Of a stretch of 64,000 bases of DNA, positions 12,596-23,261 are shown piece by piece (the first letter of the stretch is position 1; every line of letters starts with the position of its first letter). The notes beneath the pieces were generated by a model, which ran no database searches, had not been told where the DNA came from, and saw only the letters and a program-made list of their open reading frames with translations. Position numbers and translations under genes: made by a program. The DNA is from Muricea muricata (Eukaryota > Cnidaria > Anthozoa > Malacalcyonacea > Plexauridae). The stretch covers positions 36,409,059 through 36,473,058 of the forward strand of contig OY979718.1 in assembly GCA_963855995.1 (NCBI GenBank), read 5' to 3'.

Positions 12596-13193
12596 ATGTT
12601 TCGTTCAAATACCAAAAAGAAAATCGCAATGTTGACAGTTATATTTTGGGTAGGAGCTTTTGTAGTTTACCTCTACGCAGATAAATTGAAGGTTAATAGT
12701 ACAAGCAGACCCTTGAAAAGAAATATCTCTATATTCTTCGAAACGAATCTTAAAATAGATGGTCATATCAAGAAAGCAAGTAAAATATTGTTATTCATTG
12801 GTATACATAGCGCTCCCTCACGTCTTGAACGAAGAAATGCCATTCGTGAAACATGGATGATTGAATGTCGAAACACTTCACGTGTTGCATGTCGATTCTT
12901 CACCGACGGACAAGATCCAAAAGGACAAGATTTGGGAGGCAATGATAAAGTTGCACTTGAAAACGAGGCTGCTGCTTATAATGATATTCTTTTGACCGAA
13001 GTCCCTGGAGGGGTTAATTTTGCTGTAAAATATCTTTGGATGTTACAATGGGCAAGCAAACGATACGATTTTCAATATTTTCTTCGTCTTGATGATGATT
13101 ATTTCCTTTGCTTTCATAAGCTGGTGCTTGAATTAGAAAGTCATCGACCAAAAGAAAAATTCCAATGGGGCTGGTTGCATTGTGATCGTCCAG
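12596..13193 (+). CDS. GT31 beta-1,3-glycosyltransferase, exon 1
   Basis: First coding exon of a Golgi type II glycosyltransferase of family GT31 (galactosyltransferase domain), which transfers a sugar, usually galactose or N-acetylglucosamine from the UDP donor, to glycans. The ATG at 12596 is preceded in frame by TAA at 12587. Residues 1-9 are basic cytosolic tail; 10-27 form the signal anchor. RRNAIRETWM (residues 79-88) is the conserved GT31 start motif and RLDDDYF (164-170) holds the metal-binding acidic triad. Potential N-glycosylation sites occur at N34, N43 and N93. I end the exon at CAG|GTATAT (13193/13194), phase 1, because joining it to the acceptor at 17976 keeps the frame open. 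Exact donor and acceptor sugars cannot be told. Confidence 0.8.
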
Positions 13194-13256
13194 GTATATG
13201 TGAAAAACCATATGGCATGTATATAGATTATAGGTCGGTGTACGCCTCTGTATGAT

Positions 13257-13328
13257 TAACAGTTATTCTACGAACTCGAGTCGTATATGAGCTCATATAG
13301 GGCGAGAGTGAGTAGAATAACTGTTTTA
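13257..13328. repeat. Stem-loop with AACAGTTATTCTAC arms
   Basis: AACAGTTATTCTAC near 13259 pairs with GTAGAATAACTGTT near 13312, around a loop containing GAGCTC. A related GAGAATATTCTACTAGTAG motif lies near 13840. Together these suggest a MITE-like unit within the GT31 intron, but its outer limits are unclear. Confidence 0.5.
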
Positions 13329-14031
13329 TCATATATATTACAACAACTGCATGCTACTAAAAAACTTCCCAGTGCAGTAAATACTTTACTAAAATACACT
13401 AGTCCTATTAGTCAGTTTAGCAATGTAAACAACTTCAGCTAATTCCGCATAAAACACTACTTATCGTTATCTAAAATTATGTTTCAAATAAATTTTGCCA
13501 AAAGTTTCAAATTCTTAAAAAGTATAAATGTTTTGGGCCAAACAAACGCTTGTTGACCGCAAAACTGAGCACAGTGTTTGTTATTATAGCAATTCAAAAC
13601 AATTATAATCTTTTCCAGCTTCGGGAGACCTATTCAGTATTATTTCGTAAAAAAAACCTGTATTTCATACTTGTTTAGGTGATATTTAAATCAAGTACTA
13701 ACCTTCAAAAACTTTATCTAAGTTTATGTGTTGTACGTATATATGGCCAAAAAAAGTGCTCAAAACAAGATTTTTTGCGATCAAAAACCTTTCGGCCGCC
13801 ATCTTGTTTTCTCTACTAGTAGGATGTGAGCACTTTCTACGAGAATATTCTACTAGTAGCGAGCCAATCAGATTACAGAATACTTAATATCCGATGAAAG
13901 TCGACTATATGATAATTAGCTTTATGAGTTTGATTTGCTTTGTATAGCATGTAGCCTGAAACGCTTAAACGAGACCTTAACAACTTACAAGCAATCAAAA
14001 TACACTGAATCGTTTACTGACCACAAAAAAT

Positions 14032-14257
14032 GTTCCTAATCGATACATGGTTTTGGGAAAAGTAAGCTGGCGGAGAAATGTTTTGTCAAGGCTACAACGA
14101 AATTTGGATGAAAACACTACGTCAGATCAATTTAAAAGATTATGAGTTCCTAATAGATACATGGTTGGGAAAAGTAAGCTGGCGGAGAAATGTTTTGTCA
14201 AGGTTACAACGAAATTTGGATGAAAACACTACGTCAGATCAATTTAGAAGATTATGA
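14032..14257 (+). repeat. Two-copy tandem duplication, period 114
   Basis: The unit starting GTTCCTAATCGATACATGG and running through GTAAGCTGGCGGAGAAATG, CTACGTCAG and GATTATGAG occurs at 14032-14145 and again from 14146 to about 14257. The copies differ by only a few bases and a 3-base indel, so the duplication is recent. No coding frame is evident. Confidence 0.85.
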
Positions 14258-16019
14258 GATAGGGTAAAGGTGGCTTAACGTTAACCTTCCGTTTTTGCGT
14301 TGTTAAATTTGAATAAGTCGTTGAATTGTTCATGTATTTTGAAATACTTTCTTTCAAACTATGGCTGTTTTGATGACCATTGCTCCGTTTCTGTGACAAC
14401 TCTTGCATATGAAATTTACTCAAAAACGATCTAATTTGATGCATAAGTAAAAAAAGCACGGTGACCCCCAAGTTTTTTCTTTACATTATGTCACAAACAC
14501 GATATACTAACATTGTGCAATACAAAATTTAAAAAAATCGGTAATGCCAATTCTTGGAAAATTCTGTTTTCTTGAAAAATTTTTTTTTCACGTCGCAATT
14601 TTTTTTTAAATTTTGTACAGTACAAGATTTTTGTGGTACTATACTCCATTCAAAATTTGAACATAAGTCACCATACAAAATAAGAAGATATAGCAATTGA
14701 GACAATAAAACCAGCGTTCAGTTTGCATTTATTACACGCGAAATTGCATCATCATTTAACATAACATGCAATATTTGATGTTTCACGTATCTATTTGTTG
14801 TAAACGTTTTATGTAAAAAGATTTGTAATAACATAAAATTTGGCGCATGCGGTCTTTATATGTGAGCATTACTACATCGAGCCCCCTTAGATGAACTTTA
14901 ATTACGAAATAAGCGAAATTTAAGGAGTTCTTTTCCATCAATAAAAAAATTTTGAAAAACAGAATCCTCCACAAATTTTGTCAATTATTTCCCTAAGCGA
15001 AAGCAAAGCTTGTAAATTGTTACTATCCAGCGAAAGTCTGACATTACTTTTGTTTTCCTGCAAATTCTCGCGTGAAAATCTTGAAACGTGCGATTTCTGC
15101 AGTGAGTCAAAGAAGCAAGTCTAAGACCAAAATTGTGACTTGCATAATTTAAGGTGGTCATGCACAAAAACATTTTAGGCATAGTTTATGTTAAGTAATA
15201 AATAATTATAGTATCATGACAAGGTCCACTTCTACACTAGCAAAATACTTTTACTTGGCAAACTGTTTTCATGGCTACGAGGATTTACATGTCATTTGAA
15301 ACGAATCATCAGATTTTTCAACTATATATGTAAACTAACGAAAAAATTGCAGTATTTGGGCTAACTTGAAGGGAAGTGTAACGATTCTGGTTCATGTCGT
15401 ATAGAAGAGTCTACATTAAAAGTCCAGAACACTTCGTTGTGAAATCTTTAAGTTTTATTGGGAAAATACGTTCAAAAAAATGCAAAACAATGTAATAGAA
15501 CAACTGAACTAGGAAACATAAATCACATTTGTGTACGACTACGTACCTTAAGAACACTGTGATGTTGATGGATGTTGGACACCCAAACTAAGAAAATTAA
15601 GCAAATTCCTTGGGCAAATTTTATCTGTTGTCACAACTGATAGATAAATCTACTTGAGTAGCTATGACAACAAGTAGTTTAAAATACCACATTGTAACAA
15701 ATACACCAGAAAAAATTCTGATTCTGTTGCTATTCACATACGTATGAGCCATCATGGTACAGTACTTGTAATTAGAAAAAGTTCTGTCGTAAAAAGAAGG
15801 AACATTCTATTGAAATCAGAAACACAAAAAAATTTAATGAGAAAAAAATTATTGCGAACTGATGCAAGAGCATTATATGTACATTTGCGCTTAATATCCA
15901 TACCCTATGTGAGAAATTTGGAAAAGTATATTTTTATATAGAGGTGCTCGATAAGCATACTCCACTTCAGCATAAAAAAAACTACGAAAAAATGTTTGTG
16001 GATTATAAGTAGTATCAAG

Positions 16020-17390
16020 GGGAGGGACAAGTTAAAAAGAAAAGCCATTTTCACTAATCTTGAACAAGATTATAAAACAAGAAGAAAATTAAATTAAATC
16101 TAAAATTAAGGAAAGCTGAAAGAAATTACTATTCCGCGCAAATAACTGGTCATAATATAGCCCAGAAAAACATCAATAACCTATTAAGTAGGCAAAACAA
16201 ACAAACGGTAGTGAATTAATTAAACCTGAATCGAAACCATTTAACAACTCCCAAGGACATTGCTGAAGGGTTTAATGATAATATTTCAAACATTGGCCCC
16301 GAATTATCTATAAAATCGACTTTTCAAACATCGATTTCAAAATTTGTGCCATTAATGCATGCTAAATCGGAGTTTGCTGCATTCAAACCTGTTGTTGTCA
16401 GCCATGACTATTGTCTACTACTTGAACTTCAAGCAACAAAGCCACTGGTATTGACAAGATTTCGTGCAAGGTTATCGAAGGGAAATATTCCAGGCAACTT
16501 TAGACCAATTTCAGTTTTGCATGCTATCAGCAAAATTATGGAAAGAATCATATAATGGCTATTAGTATTTTTACACAAGTGAACATAAAAAATCCGACGT
16601 TGTGATTGGTCCAATATGACGTGACATTCATTTATAATCACCTACAGGTGAATATAACAGTAAAAACAAGTTTACAAAATGGCGACTAGCCGCCGTTTTG
16701 TACAAATTACGGACAAAGAAATAAACCTGTGAATTAAAATTAAAATAACTTCTGTAAAAATACTAAAACAATTATTCGCCTGAGGCTCGATGATTTTCAG
16801 GAAATATTCACCTCGATTTCGTCTCGGTGAATATTCCCCGATAATCACCTCGCCTTTGGCGAATAATTGTTAAATATTACAGTCATTTAAGAATATCGGA
16901 GCTTCTCAGCAATTTTCGATATTTTCGTTTTCCAAAGTTTCACTCCACAGGCTCTGCATTATTCGACTGTGCCAATGATTGAAACTTAAATTTGGACAGA
17001 AAAATGTTTAACTTAGCTACTAGTCTTAAATGATTTGAAAAGCATTTGATACTGTTGTTCATCAAATGCTATTGAGAAAATTAGAGCTTGGAACTAAAGC
17101 ATTTCAAATACAAAACTCATGCCTGGTGTAATGTGAGGTGATGCTCTGCTTTAGGGCTATTATATCTTTCTTCACCTCGATGTCAACAATACCACGTTGG
17201 TTGCTAACGCCACAAATCTGGCAGCTTCAGGAGATTCTATATTCAAACCGTTCAAGCTGCAGTAAATTCTGACTTGGAAAATCTTAGAAAATAGTTAATT
17301 GCCAATAACTGATGCTAAATATAGCCAAAACTGAATCCAAGTTAATTGGCTCAAATTCGAAGAAGAAAGATCTCTGATCCTCAAATAAAT
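16020..17390 (+). pseudogene. Dead LINE fragments in the GT31 intron
   Basis: Recognisable LINE ORF2 pieces lie in order on the plus strand: the pre-RT linker (about 16100-16330, with RKAERNYYSAQ, NNLLSRQNKQ and PKDIAEGFNDNISNIGP), then the RT start (about 16425-16555, with ATGIDKISCK then GNFRPISVLHAISKIMERI, with some 25 residues deleted between), then DLK..FDTV.HQ (about 17030-17100, frameshifted), then SDLENLRK, LIANN and LNIAKTESKLIGSNSKK (about 17265-17370). Stops and frameshifts are frequent. An unrelated inverted repeat at 16767-16871 is inserted between pieces. This element is clearly older than its host exons' open frames. Confidence 0.75.
16767..16871. repeat. 105-bp inverted-repeat MITE
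   Basis: The arms begin AACAATTATTCGCC and end GGCGAATAATTGTT, with further pairing through the GATGATT/AATCACC and GGAAATATTCACC/GGTGAATATTCC blocks. It is a short palindromic element of a type I recall as common in cnidarian genomes. It splits the dead LINE. Confidence 0.75.
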
Positions 17391-17975
17391 TGACAATAAA
17401 CACATTAAACAAGTATGTGACTGCAAACCATTTTGAGTAACTTTTGGCCAGCATTTTTCGATAAAAATTATATATAATGATCCCCACAGAAAACAGAGCT
17501 TATCGGAGCGGAAATTGTTATTGGAAAGAGAATTATTTGCAAAAGGAGGCGATAAAATTGATAAAAATAATAATAATCGAGAAAAATAATAATCTTGGCT
17601 ATTCAAACCTTATGCTGAAAAACAAGCACTTGTTTCTATATAATTATAATGCCTTTACTTCGATTATTGATGTAACGTGTGAGCTGTATTTGACGACTTC
17701 AAAAACTAGAAAATAGAGCTGCTTGAATTACATTGGATGTACGTAATGACCTAAATCATACCATTGATTTGCGTACATTTGATTGGGAACGCCTGCCGGT
17801 CAACGGAAAGGAAAAAGGCTAAAGCAAAAACGATGTTAAATAACTTTACAAAATGGGTCCTATATAAATCATTCACTGATTTATTTTCATATAAAAGTAA
17901 GAAAATTGAGTACATGTACTGTTAGTGAACAGCCAAAATATAATTAATAACATTGAACATTCTAATGATTTTTAG

Positions 17976-18448
17976 TCGCCACGTGGTTGGATGAAGCATT
18001 TTATCTCGCAAGTAAAGATATAGTGGGATCATTTCTGAGCAGGAAGGACACTCTATTATGTCACGTTTGGGAGAGTCAAGCCATTGGGTATTGGATAAAA
18101 TCTATTTCAAACATAACGACATTTGCAGATAACAAAAGACTTTTACATACACGATCAGGGTTTAATTCTGAAAAAGATATTTCTCTCAGAACCGAGATAT
18201 GTGATTCATTTCTTGGTATTCATCAAAGCTATCCAGAGAAAATGAGAGCTTTTTGGCGCGTTTATGAAAAAGAAAACAAGAATATCACGAATTATGCACC
18301 GCCCGTTACCTATGATTGTAAATATCCACTTGCGATGGATTACAAGACCTGGAATGGGCATTCACTTTGGTTTTCTGAACCAAAACCATGTAAAGATAAT
18401 CCAATATGGGATCGTAGTGGAGAATACAAAGGACGAAGGGGTTATTAA
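17976..18448 (+). CDS. GT31 beta-1,3-glycosyltransferase, exon 2 (C-terminus)
   Basis: Second coding exon, entered in phase 1 after TTTTTAG. Together with exon 1 it gives 1071 coding bases and a 356-residue protein, the normal size for the family. The exon opens with ATWLDEAFYLASKDIVGSFL, matching the GT31 segment where an acidic residue before the acceptor-site helix is conserved (commonly E/DD-V; here LDEAF). It continues with CHVWESQAIGYWI and a cysteine-containing tail ending GRRGY before TAA at 18446. There are no frameshifts or internal stops, so the gene looks functional. Expected location is the Golgi lumen. The substrate is unknown. Confidence 0.8.
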
Positions 18449-19341
18449 GGGGTTATTTTATGTCATTTTATATCAGTTATCTTTTTAACTATCAAATTTT
18501 ATTAAAATTTGCTCAGAAGAAGCATGGATTGAACGGTCTTAAAGCAGGGTGTGCAGAATAATAAGTGAATGTCATGTATGTTGGACCTCTTTCCCATGGT
18601 ATTTCGTATTTTCGAGCGTGTTTTTCGAGGTTTTCCACGGCAATTCCTCGCAAAACTAGTTTCATGGATTTTTCATTTGCCTTTCGAACAAGGTATTCCT
18701 TGTCTACTTAAAGCAAGTAATAAGACCACAGAAACAATTTTAGCGAGAGGTCAAATTCAGATTCTCCAAAAAGGCACATAATTTGGTGCCACATGGGTAG
18801 TTTGAGACTGGCTAATGTTCACTTAGTGTTCCACAGGCAAATTAATTTTCCTTGTTGAAAATTATTTTATACTAATTAACAGAATTACACAAAATGTTAA
18901 TAAAGAATATGCATGGCTTTTTTTTATTGAGATTTTCTTGAACGAAGTTAAATGGATCTGACTGGAATTAAATGCATTCACCACATTTTATGACTTCATG
19001 CATGAGACAGTGATTGGTACTTTCTTTTGAGCTGTCTTAAGGCCGAATTTATTACACGCTGCCCCAAACACACTATTATCACAGAAGATAAACAAATCAC
19101 GAAAAATAATTAAAAAATGAAGTGAATGTTCATGGCAATGCCGGCTTCCAGGTATGAAATCCAGGTAGCCACTTTGAATAAAATAAGTGTTAGCCACTAC
19201 AGCTGAATGAAACTGATAATAATATAGCCGTGTGAATATCCTTGCGTAACAATACCTTTAGAGGAAATGTTGGTGCCAAAACAAGAAATCGTAGTTACAG
19301 TAATAATTCCTTGTGCAAATTTTACCACGACACACAATAAT
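18449..19341 (+). other. GT31 3' flank, then LINE 5' boundary
   Basis: Contains the presumed 3' untranslated region of the GT31 gene, with a candidate polyadenylation signal AATAAA at 18899-18904, about 450 bases past the stop. Beyond it the sequence runs without recognisable coding motifs to the dead LINE at 19342. Confidence 0.4.
18899..18904 (+). terminator. Candidate polyadenylation signal AATAAA
   Basis: Canonical hexamer downstream of the GT31 stop codon in an AT-rich context. Position is plausible, but AATAAA is frequent in DNA this AT-rich. Confidence 0.35.
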
Positions 19342-20750
19342 AATAATAGAATGTTTGTTCCAAGTTTTATCTTATCGAATGTTATGCCGCTGTCGTTAAA
19401 AGTTGATGAAATACGCATAGTTGGTAGTAAAACGCACCTGAAATTGCAGCTGTTTTCACCCAAACATGGCTAAGACAAGCTATTTCAGATTACGTAGTGG
19501 ATATCCTAGAGTACGTAAGGATAGAGTCGTGAGAACTAATGGTGGGGTCTGTGCAAGTGTTTACGTTCAAAATCAAATAAAAGTTGACACTCTTTCGAAT
19601 ATAATCAGTCCATCCTTAGAAGTCCTTTGGTTAAAATTACGATCGAGGAAACTACCATGGGGGATATGATCAATTATTATTGGTGCGATATAACACCCTT
19701 CAGGTTTCGCATGGTTTAGCTATGATTGATTACCTCATTATGTCATTAACTAAAGTCGAACCAGCGTACTCAAATTGTTGAGTTGTTTTGATGGGTGACC
19801 TAAATAGACTAAAGTCCTCTAGCTATATCTCGCTCGTTTAATTAAAGGAGAAAGGACACTTGGTCTGATCTTGACCAACATTCCTCAATTGTACGATATA
19901 CCAGAGAAATTAGCACCCTTTTAGTTATCTCACCATTTTACGTTAACACTTTTTCCAAAAGTCAGAAATTTCAACAAAAACAAACCGAGAGTGGTTAAAT
20001 TACGAGACTCGAGACCAAGTAATAGAATGGCACTTGAAAGAGTCTTCTCGACAATGTTTGGTCATGTTTGGAACTTATCAACTCTTGTGAGAAAAAACTA
20101 GCCTTTTTTTAACAAAATCATATCCGATTCTCTTAATTTCATCATGCCAGTTAAAACTAGAACTGTTCATAATAATGATGCCCCCTGGATGTCTGATAAG
20201 TGTTTCATTAAAAACGACAACGGGCTTTACAATTTAGGAATAGCAGTGAAATAAAATATTACCGTGATGTAGTAAACGTGGAACGGAAGAAATGTAAGGC
20301 TGCCTGCTATGATAGCACGATAAAGAGCGTGACACATCTTAAGATTATAGGAACTAGTAGAGTGCATTGACAAAGATGAGCCGAATGGATACAATCACCA
20401 GAACTGATCCTTCTTTCAATTTACATTTGATGATCTCCACAATTTAAATGATCTTTAGATTGCTAGTGAAATTGCTGATAATTATCTGGAACCACTACAA
20501 GCGTTTCAATCACTGCAGCTATGGACCTCAGTAATTATGAAATCGAAGTTTGGAGATGGCTAAGCTCACTTAATCCTTGGAAATCTAGTGGGCCTGATGA
20601 TTTTCCGTCTTAGGTTCTCAAAGAATATTATCTAATTCTTTCTTTACCAGTGATGAAGATCCTAAATAGTTTTTACGTCGACAGACAATAAGGTTGTTAC
20701 CTAAATTGAGCACATTTCTTGTAACGTGATCGTTTAGGGTTAGGCCTGAT
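19342..20750 (+). pseudogene. Dead LINE with endonuclease and start of RT domain
   Basis: The plus strand carries fragments of an APE-type LINE ORF2: an N-terminal FVPSFILSNVMPLSLKVDEI (about 19350), then SGYPRVRKDR and GGVCASVYVQNQI (19497-19580), LEVLWLKLRSRKLPWG (about 19620-19665), AMIDYLIMSLTKVEPAYSNC then VVLMGDLNRL (about 19715-19806; GDLN is the endonuclease GDFN box), ERTLGLILTNIPQLYD (about 19850-19900), the linker VKTRTVHNNDAPWMSDK (about 20150) and KSSGPDDFPS with LKEYYLILSLPVMKILNSFY of the RT domain (about 20580-20690). Multiple frameshifts separate the pieces. It ends before the RT catalytic motifs, just upstream of the P-element-like relic. Confidence 0.8.
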
Positions 20751-20941
20751 CACAATTAATCACGACTAATGCAAAAAATGTGTTACTGTTAAGCTCAAAT
20801 TACAGTCACGTGGGTGCATGGTATTGTCGAGTCGTCTACATTTACAAAATGTAAATTTTTTTTGGAGCTCGGAAAAACGCTTATATCTCGTTTCGTTTGG
20901 TTTTTGGTTTCTTTTTACAAGTCTAAAATGTAAACGCAACA

Positions 20942-22814
20942 ATGCCTGGAGCAAATTGCGCATTTTTTTGTTCTCATACGAGTAGCAAAAAGCCAAATTT
21001 TGATTTTTAAAATCCCGGTTGTGTGCGCAGCCGATAGCGAGCACATGAGTCAAAGGCTCGCGAAGAATGGGTAGCATAAATACTACGGACCAGAGAATTT
21101 ACAGCTGACCTTGAGTAACAGATAGAGGGAAATAATGTTCACCTCTGCAAGCTTCATTTCAAACCACAATGCTTCAATATTCGTAATTAACTATATATTC
21201 AAGTTAATGTAGCCACGACGAATATGCAACATTACCATATTAAACGAAAACAGATGTCTTTGTCTTTGTTGTTAAACGTTAAAGATTAATTTAATGATAA
21301 CTTGTAGTACACTTTTAAATTTAGTTGTTTCTGTGAAGCCAATAGAGCACAAAAAAACCGTTAATTTGTTGAAGTAATCCTACAAAGGACTAATAACCAA
21401 CGAGGAAGTTTAATGTTGTGAAACCAAAACGACGAGTTTTAATAAGACGAAGCGAAGATGTGTGCACAACTAGTTCCCTTGAACTGACCAAAATTATTAA
21501 AACAATTTTGGAGAGTGTTGTTGAGCAAGTGCAAGATACTGTGCCAGAATGGAAAGTAAGTCGTTCTCCTGGAGTCAAGTTAGAACTTTACGACAATGTC
21601 CATAGTCTACCTAAGTACGCGGTTCTGATTCACTCCTGTCTTGAGTTTACTGTCGCTGTGTATAATTTGCCAGTCAAGGAAAAGCATCTCATTTATAAAG
21701 AACTTAAACGTTCGGTTATGTACTATTCCATGGTAGAACTCTGAGCAATGAAAAATCCTCATTGTGTCAGGGCTTTCCAGATGACTTTGATGTGGTGTCA
21801 GTTGTTGTTGACCCTACCTCAAAGGTAACAGCACCTGGTACTATTTTGCGTCACTTTCTACCTAAAACCTTAACATTTGAAAAGACCCACATAAAGACAC
21901 CAGCAGTACATCGGTCAAAAGAGTGTGAACTTATAGGTCATGCCAATCTGAAGGAACAACAATGTAAATCTTGTTGTTCTGCAAACACAGCTATTAGGAA
22001 AGCTGGTAGAAGGAAGTCACGAGCATCAGAAGCCCTTGCAAAGGACAAGGCACAACTCACAGCATGTGGGCCTGCGAAATTACGAGTTACAGTGAAAACT
22101 GAGTGTCTCCATTCCAAGTACCTCGAAAAGAGATTTCAAAATCTTGAAAATACAATCAAAGATGATGGAGTGCAGGTGCACGAAGCAATAGATAAGGATA
22201 TACTGCATATAATGAGTAACCTCTATGCTGGATGCTACTCCACACATAAAGTTTTTCTGAGAATAACAGGTTAAACTTCTACAATCAAAGAAGCATGGAA
22301 GGCGATGCCATCGCCAAATCATTCGTTTCGCCCTCTCTCTCCATGCCAAGTCTGGATTTATGCATTTATCGAATTTGGAGATCCAATGACGAACTACGCT
22401 AACGTCCAAGAAGATGACACTGTTGCCACACATCCTCTAGCTTTCCTTCTTGCTCGAGAACTATGTACGGACATGAAGTATATTGTTGGATACTACTTCA
22501 CAGGTATATATACTTATCTATAATATTTTATAATAGCAAAATATATAAAAAATATCTTTAATTGACACATTTCTTCTTAAAAAGCTCTCTGTCAAAAAAC
22601 ACCTCAGTTTGTTAATTTTATTTTTGCGAGTCTATCATCATATCAGTTGATGGCAATTTTCTGTAACTGGAAGATTGTAGCTGTGCTTGAAATTTCCTTG
22701 GATCTGAAAGTAGTCGCAGCTGTCAATGATGGTGCTTTCCCAAATAGAAAATTTTTCAACCTTCATGAAAACTTGAGTGGCAGTTCAACACCCTCTGTCA
22801 TTTACAAGAGATAC
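20942..22814 (+). pseudogene. P-element/THAP-type transposase relic, 5' part
   Basis: The ATG at 20942 begins MPGANCAFFCSHTSSKKP, a THAP zinc-finger-like start; the later half of the finger (RTREFTADLE...NNVHLCKLHFKPQCFNI, to about 21190) is in shifted frames. Further pieces follow: 21418-21740 (KLELYDNVHSLPKYAVLIH and LPVKEKHLIYKELKRSV), 21762-22274 (LCQGFPDDFDVV, HFLPKTLTFEKTH), 22380-22505 (LCTDMKYIVGYYFTG) and 22647-22814 (KIVAVLEISLDLKVVAAVND then FPNRKFFNLHENLSG). The order matches P-element-like transposases with an RNase H-like core. It is inactive: several frameshifts, and a BEL retrotransposon inserted at 22815. Family membership is by recall. Confidence 0.7.
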
Positions 22815-22927
22815 TGTAACATAGATACTTCATGTTGCGATAATTTGTTGTCGCGTAATGTCTAATTTAATGACGTCATTGTATATTTTTTGGCGCTAAA
22901 ATAAATGTGTGTATTGTGTTCGTAACA
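22815..22927 (+). repeat. 5' LTR of BEL element 1 (113 bp)
   Basis: Starts TGTAACATAG and ends TTCGTAACA, with TG...CA termini. It is unusually short for an LTR. It differs from the 3' copy at two positions (a T/A near base 26 and an A/T near base 86), about 1.8 percent. Confidence 0.95.
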
Positions 22928-22945
22928 TGGCGCCCAACGTGGGGC
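22928..22945 (+). promoter_or_regulatory. Primer-binding site matching tRNA-Lys(CTT)
   Basis: TGGCGCCCAACGTGGGGC follows the LTR without a spacer and is complementary to the 3' end of animal tRNA-Lys(CTT), including the added CCA. This primes minus-strand DNA synthesis. Confidence 0.85.
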
Positions 22946-22997
22946 CGATTTTTCTCGTTTGAAGGCTGTTTTCGTTTGAATTAAGTAATCGTTTGAA

Positions 22998-23261
22998 TTG
23001 AAACTATTCGTTAACATGGAGGAAGAAAATATAGAGCGTTTGAAAGCGAAAAGAAGAGGACATCGGGCAGTAACGACGAAATTAATACACGAAGCAAAGG
23101 TGATTTTTGAAACCCCTGATGTAAGTACATTAAACCATTCACGTTTGAAGATTATAAACAACTTACTCGCTGAAAAGGAAAAATTGTTACAAGAAATGGA
23201 TGATCAAGTTTTGATGAGTTTCAACAGTATATGTTCACCATTGCCAGGAACTATAACTTAG
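22998..23261 (+). pseudogene. Gag stub of BEL element 1
   Basis: The frame opens with GTTAACATGGAGGAAG at the normal gag position and reads MEEENIERLKAKRRGHRAVT, a basic, helical gag N-terminus. It runs only about 75 codons before passing into the end of the protease domain, where it goes out of frame and stops. The capsid, nucleocapsid zinc knuckles and protease active site expected in between are absent, so an internal deletion of roughly 1.5 kb or more near 23200-23260 has fused the stub to pol. The size is inferred by comparison with element 2. Confidence 0.75.

Larger units (their letters stand above)
13194..17975 (+). other. Predicted 4.8-kb intron of the GT31 gene
   Basis: Donor CAG|GTATAT at 13194 and acceptor TTTTTAG|TC at 17975 are both phase 1, and the join gives a continuous protein across the GT31 domain (DRPV-ATWLDEAF). 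Without splicing, the upstream frame runs only about 20 codons beyond the donor before stopping. The intron contains a stem-loop at about 13257-13328, a tandem duplication at 14032-14257, a dead LINE at 16020-17390 and an inverted repeat at 16767-16871. Confidence 0.75.

Noticed and set aside
15744..15941. A missing middle exon of the GT31 gene
   Set aside because: The frame has no GT31 motif, and joining 13193 to 17976 already gives a complete, in-frame domain.
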